DNA from: JBGPTK01 sp963797765
GTDB lineage: Bacteria; Acidobacteriota; Terriglobia; Acidiferrales; UBA7541
Length of the DNA stretch: 64,000 nucleotides
Direction: 5' to 3'
Assembly: GCA_963797765.1 (NCBI GenBank)
Contig: CAWCQU010000003.1
Span: 124,001-188,000 of the forward strand
The position numbers and the translations under genes were made by a program. This document shows, in pieces, positions 63,259 to 64,000 of the stretch. Position 1 is the first letter of the stretch, and each line of letters opens with the position of its first letter. Below the pieces are notes generated by a model. The model saw nothing but the letters and a program-made list of their open reading frames with translations, did not search any database and was not told the origin of the DNA.

Positions 63259-63488
63259 TTGCGCCCCCTTGATTTCTTTCGCTTCTTAAGACCGGTCTTC
63301 TGAACCGCCACGGTGCCGGGAGTCGTGTCGCAAATCCGCGCTATCTCTTGATTGCCGTATCCGAGTTGTGACAAGACTCGGACACGATCTTCGAGTCTGG
63401 TCAGTTCCTTAATCGCAATGTAGCCAAAGACAAGGGCCAAACTCGGGAGCGTTTGATCGTCTTTGTTTCTCTTTGCTTTCTGTGCCAT
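63255..63488 (-). CDS. Small helix-turn-helix protein, second of three
   Basis: A 77-aa basic product: LPSLALVFGYIAIKELTRLEDRVRVLSQLGYGNQEIARICDTTPGTVAVQKTGLKKRKK. The second half is a sigma region-4-like helix-turn-helix (LGYGNQEIARICDTTPGTVAVQ). The Lys/Arg-rich ends fit DNA binding. GGGAGGT eight bases before the ATG is a strong ribosome-binding site. It is a clear paralogue of the third protein in pattern (REIA-IC core). Confidence 0.7.
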   Translation of the reverse strand: MAQKAKRNKDDQTLPSLALVFGYIAIKELTRLEDRVRVLSQLGYGNQEIARICDTTPGTVAVQKTGLKKRKKSRGRK

Positions 63489-63511
63489 GAAAATGCACCT
63501 CCCAAGTGAGC

Positions 63512-63685
63512 TTAGCGAATGGATTCTATTTTCTTGATGCTTCTGATCGGGAATATCTCCCGAATGCCCGATGAGTCGATACGCAACGCTGCTCCAATTT
63601 CTTCTGATGTTGCGCCAAGCTTGAGAAGCAGTAGGATGAGCAGCCGTTTAACGCTTTCAATTTCGGTGATTTTTTCTGTCGCCAT
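63512..63685 (-). CDS. Small helix-turn-helix protein, first of three (57 aa)
   Basis: A 57-codon gene with a strong GGAGGAGA site eight bases before ATG 63685. The product VKRLLILLLLKLGATSEEIGAALRIDSSGIREIFPIRSIKK keeps the helix-turn-helix spacing of the next two proteins but is shorter and less basic. It is easily missed because of its length. First gene of the accessory operon, directly behind the promoter at 63717-63746. Confidence 0.65.
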   Translation of the reverse strand: MATEKITEIESVKRLLILLLLKLGATSEEIGAALRIDSSGIREIFPIRSIKKIESIR

Positions 63686-63716
63686 TTTCTGTCTCCTCCA
63701 TTACATTTGCGGCCAA

Positions 63717-63746
63717 AGATTACCCCTTCGGTTTATAAATGGTCAA
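63717..63746 (-). promoter_or_regulatory. Sigma-70-type promoter of accessory operon
   Basis: Read on the minus strand: TTGACC (63746-63741), 18-base spacer, TAATCT (63722-63717). It lies about 30 bases before the ATG of the 57-aa gene. Both hexamers are close to consensus. Confidence 0.6.
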
Positions 63747-64000
63747 GAAATGTATGTGGTCTCCTCAGGAACAAACTGGCAAAAGTGAACTTCGCGAACG
63801 GCCAGCACGGTTCTTGGCGGGTGGTCGAAGTTTGATCGGGGTGGCGGGTGAACTTAGGCTCAATGTGACAGGAAGATTTTGGGTGCCGCAGGACCAAGCA
63901 TTTTCTGCGAGGGGATTCTCGTGGCTACCCGCCAAATTCACGACCAAGAATCGTCGGCAGCCAAGTCCCGCACAAGCCAAAAAAGAAAGTGCGCATCGTT
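63747..64000. other. Right edge, no supported gene
   Basis: About 250 bases upstream of the accessory promoter. A short minus-strand frame is open but has no family pattern or ribosome-binding site. Nothing further is seen. Confidence 0.45.

Noticed and set aside
63519..63788. Plus-strand frame of 89 codons at the right end
   Set aside because: It is the complement of the 57-aa HTH gene, which has a strong ribosome-binding site and promoter on the minus strand.
63765..63980. Minus-strand 71-codon frame at the window edge
   Set aside because: No recognisable pattern, no ribosome-binding site, odd composition.
1..64000. CRISPR array
   Set aside because: The repeats seen are dispersed palindromes, not regularly spaced direct repeats; no cas genes.

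Overview
This window is a chromosomal segment of a GC-rich, Gram-negative-type bacterium. I infer Acidobacteriota (Terriglobia-like). The reasons are an outer membrane (porin, Pal-like OmpA lipoprotein, TonB-type protein), Pkn-type kinases fused to TolB-like and TPR regions, a DUF885 peptidase, an ASH/choice-of-anchor lipoprotein, and many short palindromic repeats with a REP-associated transposase. The assignment is by family pattern only.

Layout. (1) 1-10.8 kb, plus strand: the 3' part of the division and cell-wall (dcw) cluster, murF(end)-mraY-murD-ftsW-murG-murC-murB-ftsQ-ftsA-ftsZ, tightly packed, with no ddl before ftsQ. (2) 10.9-31.8 kb: housekeeping genes. These are a damaged JAB/MPN gene, glyA, an Mrp/ApbC ATPase, gamma-carbonic anhydrase, hisS, aspS, a RAYT transposase bracketed by REPs, mutL-cmk, a DUF885 peptidase, then on the minus strand a proteostasis run tig-clpP-clpX-lon followed by rho, and a TonB-domain protein. 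(3) 31.8-41.7 kb: regulation and envelope. It holds an ArsR-SRPBCC pair with two palindromic operators, a YciI-like secreted protein, two kinase-TolB-TPR proteins, a porin with a small PstS-like protein, and a Pal/OmpA lipoprotein. (4) 41.7-51.1 kb: a methyltransferase, tRNA-Leu, a glycolytic run gap-pgk-tpiA followed by secG, a BamE-like hypothetical, a CPBP protease, thymidine kinase, an inosine/xanthosine triphosphatase, a deoxyribosyltransferase-like protein and tRNA-Gly. (5) 51.1-61.9 kb: small hypotheticals, a Gld-type ABC exporter with GldG and DUF4340 partners, a dicarboxylate symporter, an MFS carrier and an ASH-domain lipoprotein. (6) 61.9-63.8 kb, minus strand: an accessory cassette with its own promoter, three tandem small helix-turn-helix proteins (57, 77 and 79 aa), a Swt1-like HEPN protein cut by an in-frame TGA, and an Mrr-N-like winged-helix protein. 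This is the best candidate for an undescribed system.

Several conserved genes carry single-base frameshifts: ftsQ, mrp, hisS (three times), the ABC ATPase and the JAB gene. At least three of these look like one-base length changes in short homopolymers, so an error-prone draft assembly is the simplest explanation. Separately, hisS has an in-frame, AT-richer insert of about 93 codons that errors do not explain. At least five families of short palindromic repeats are scattered through the window, one of them inserted inside another.
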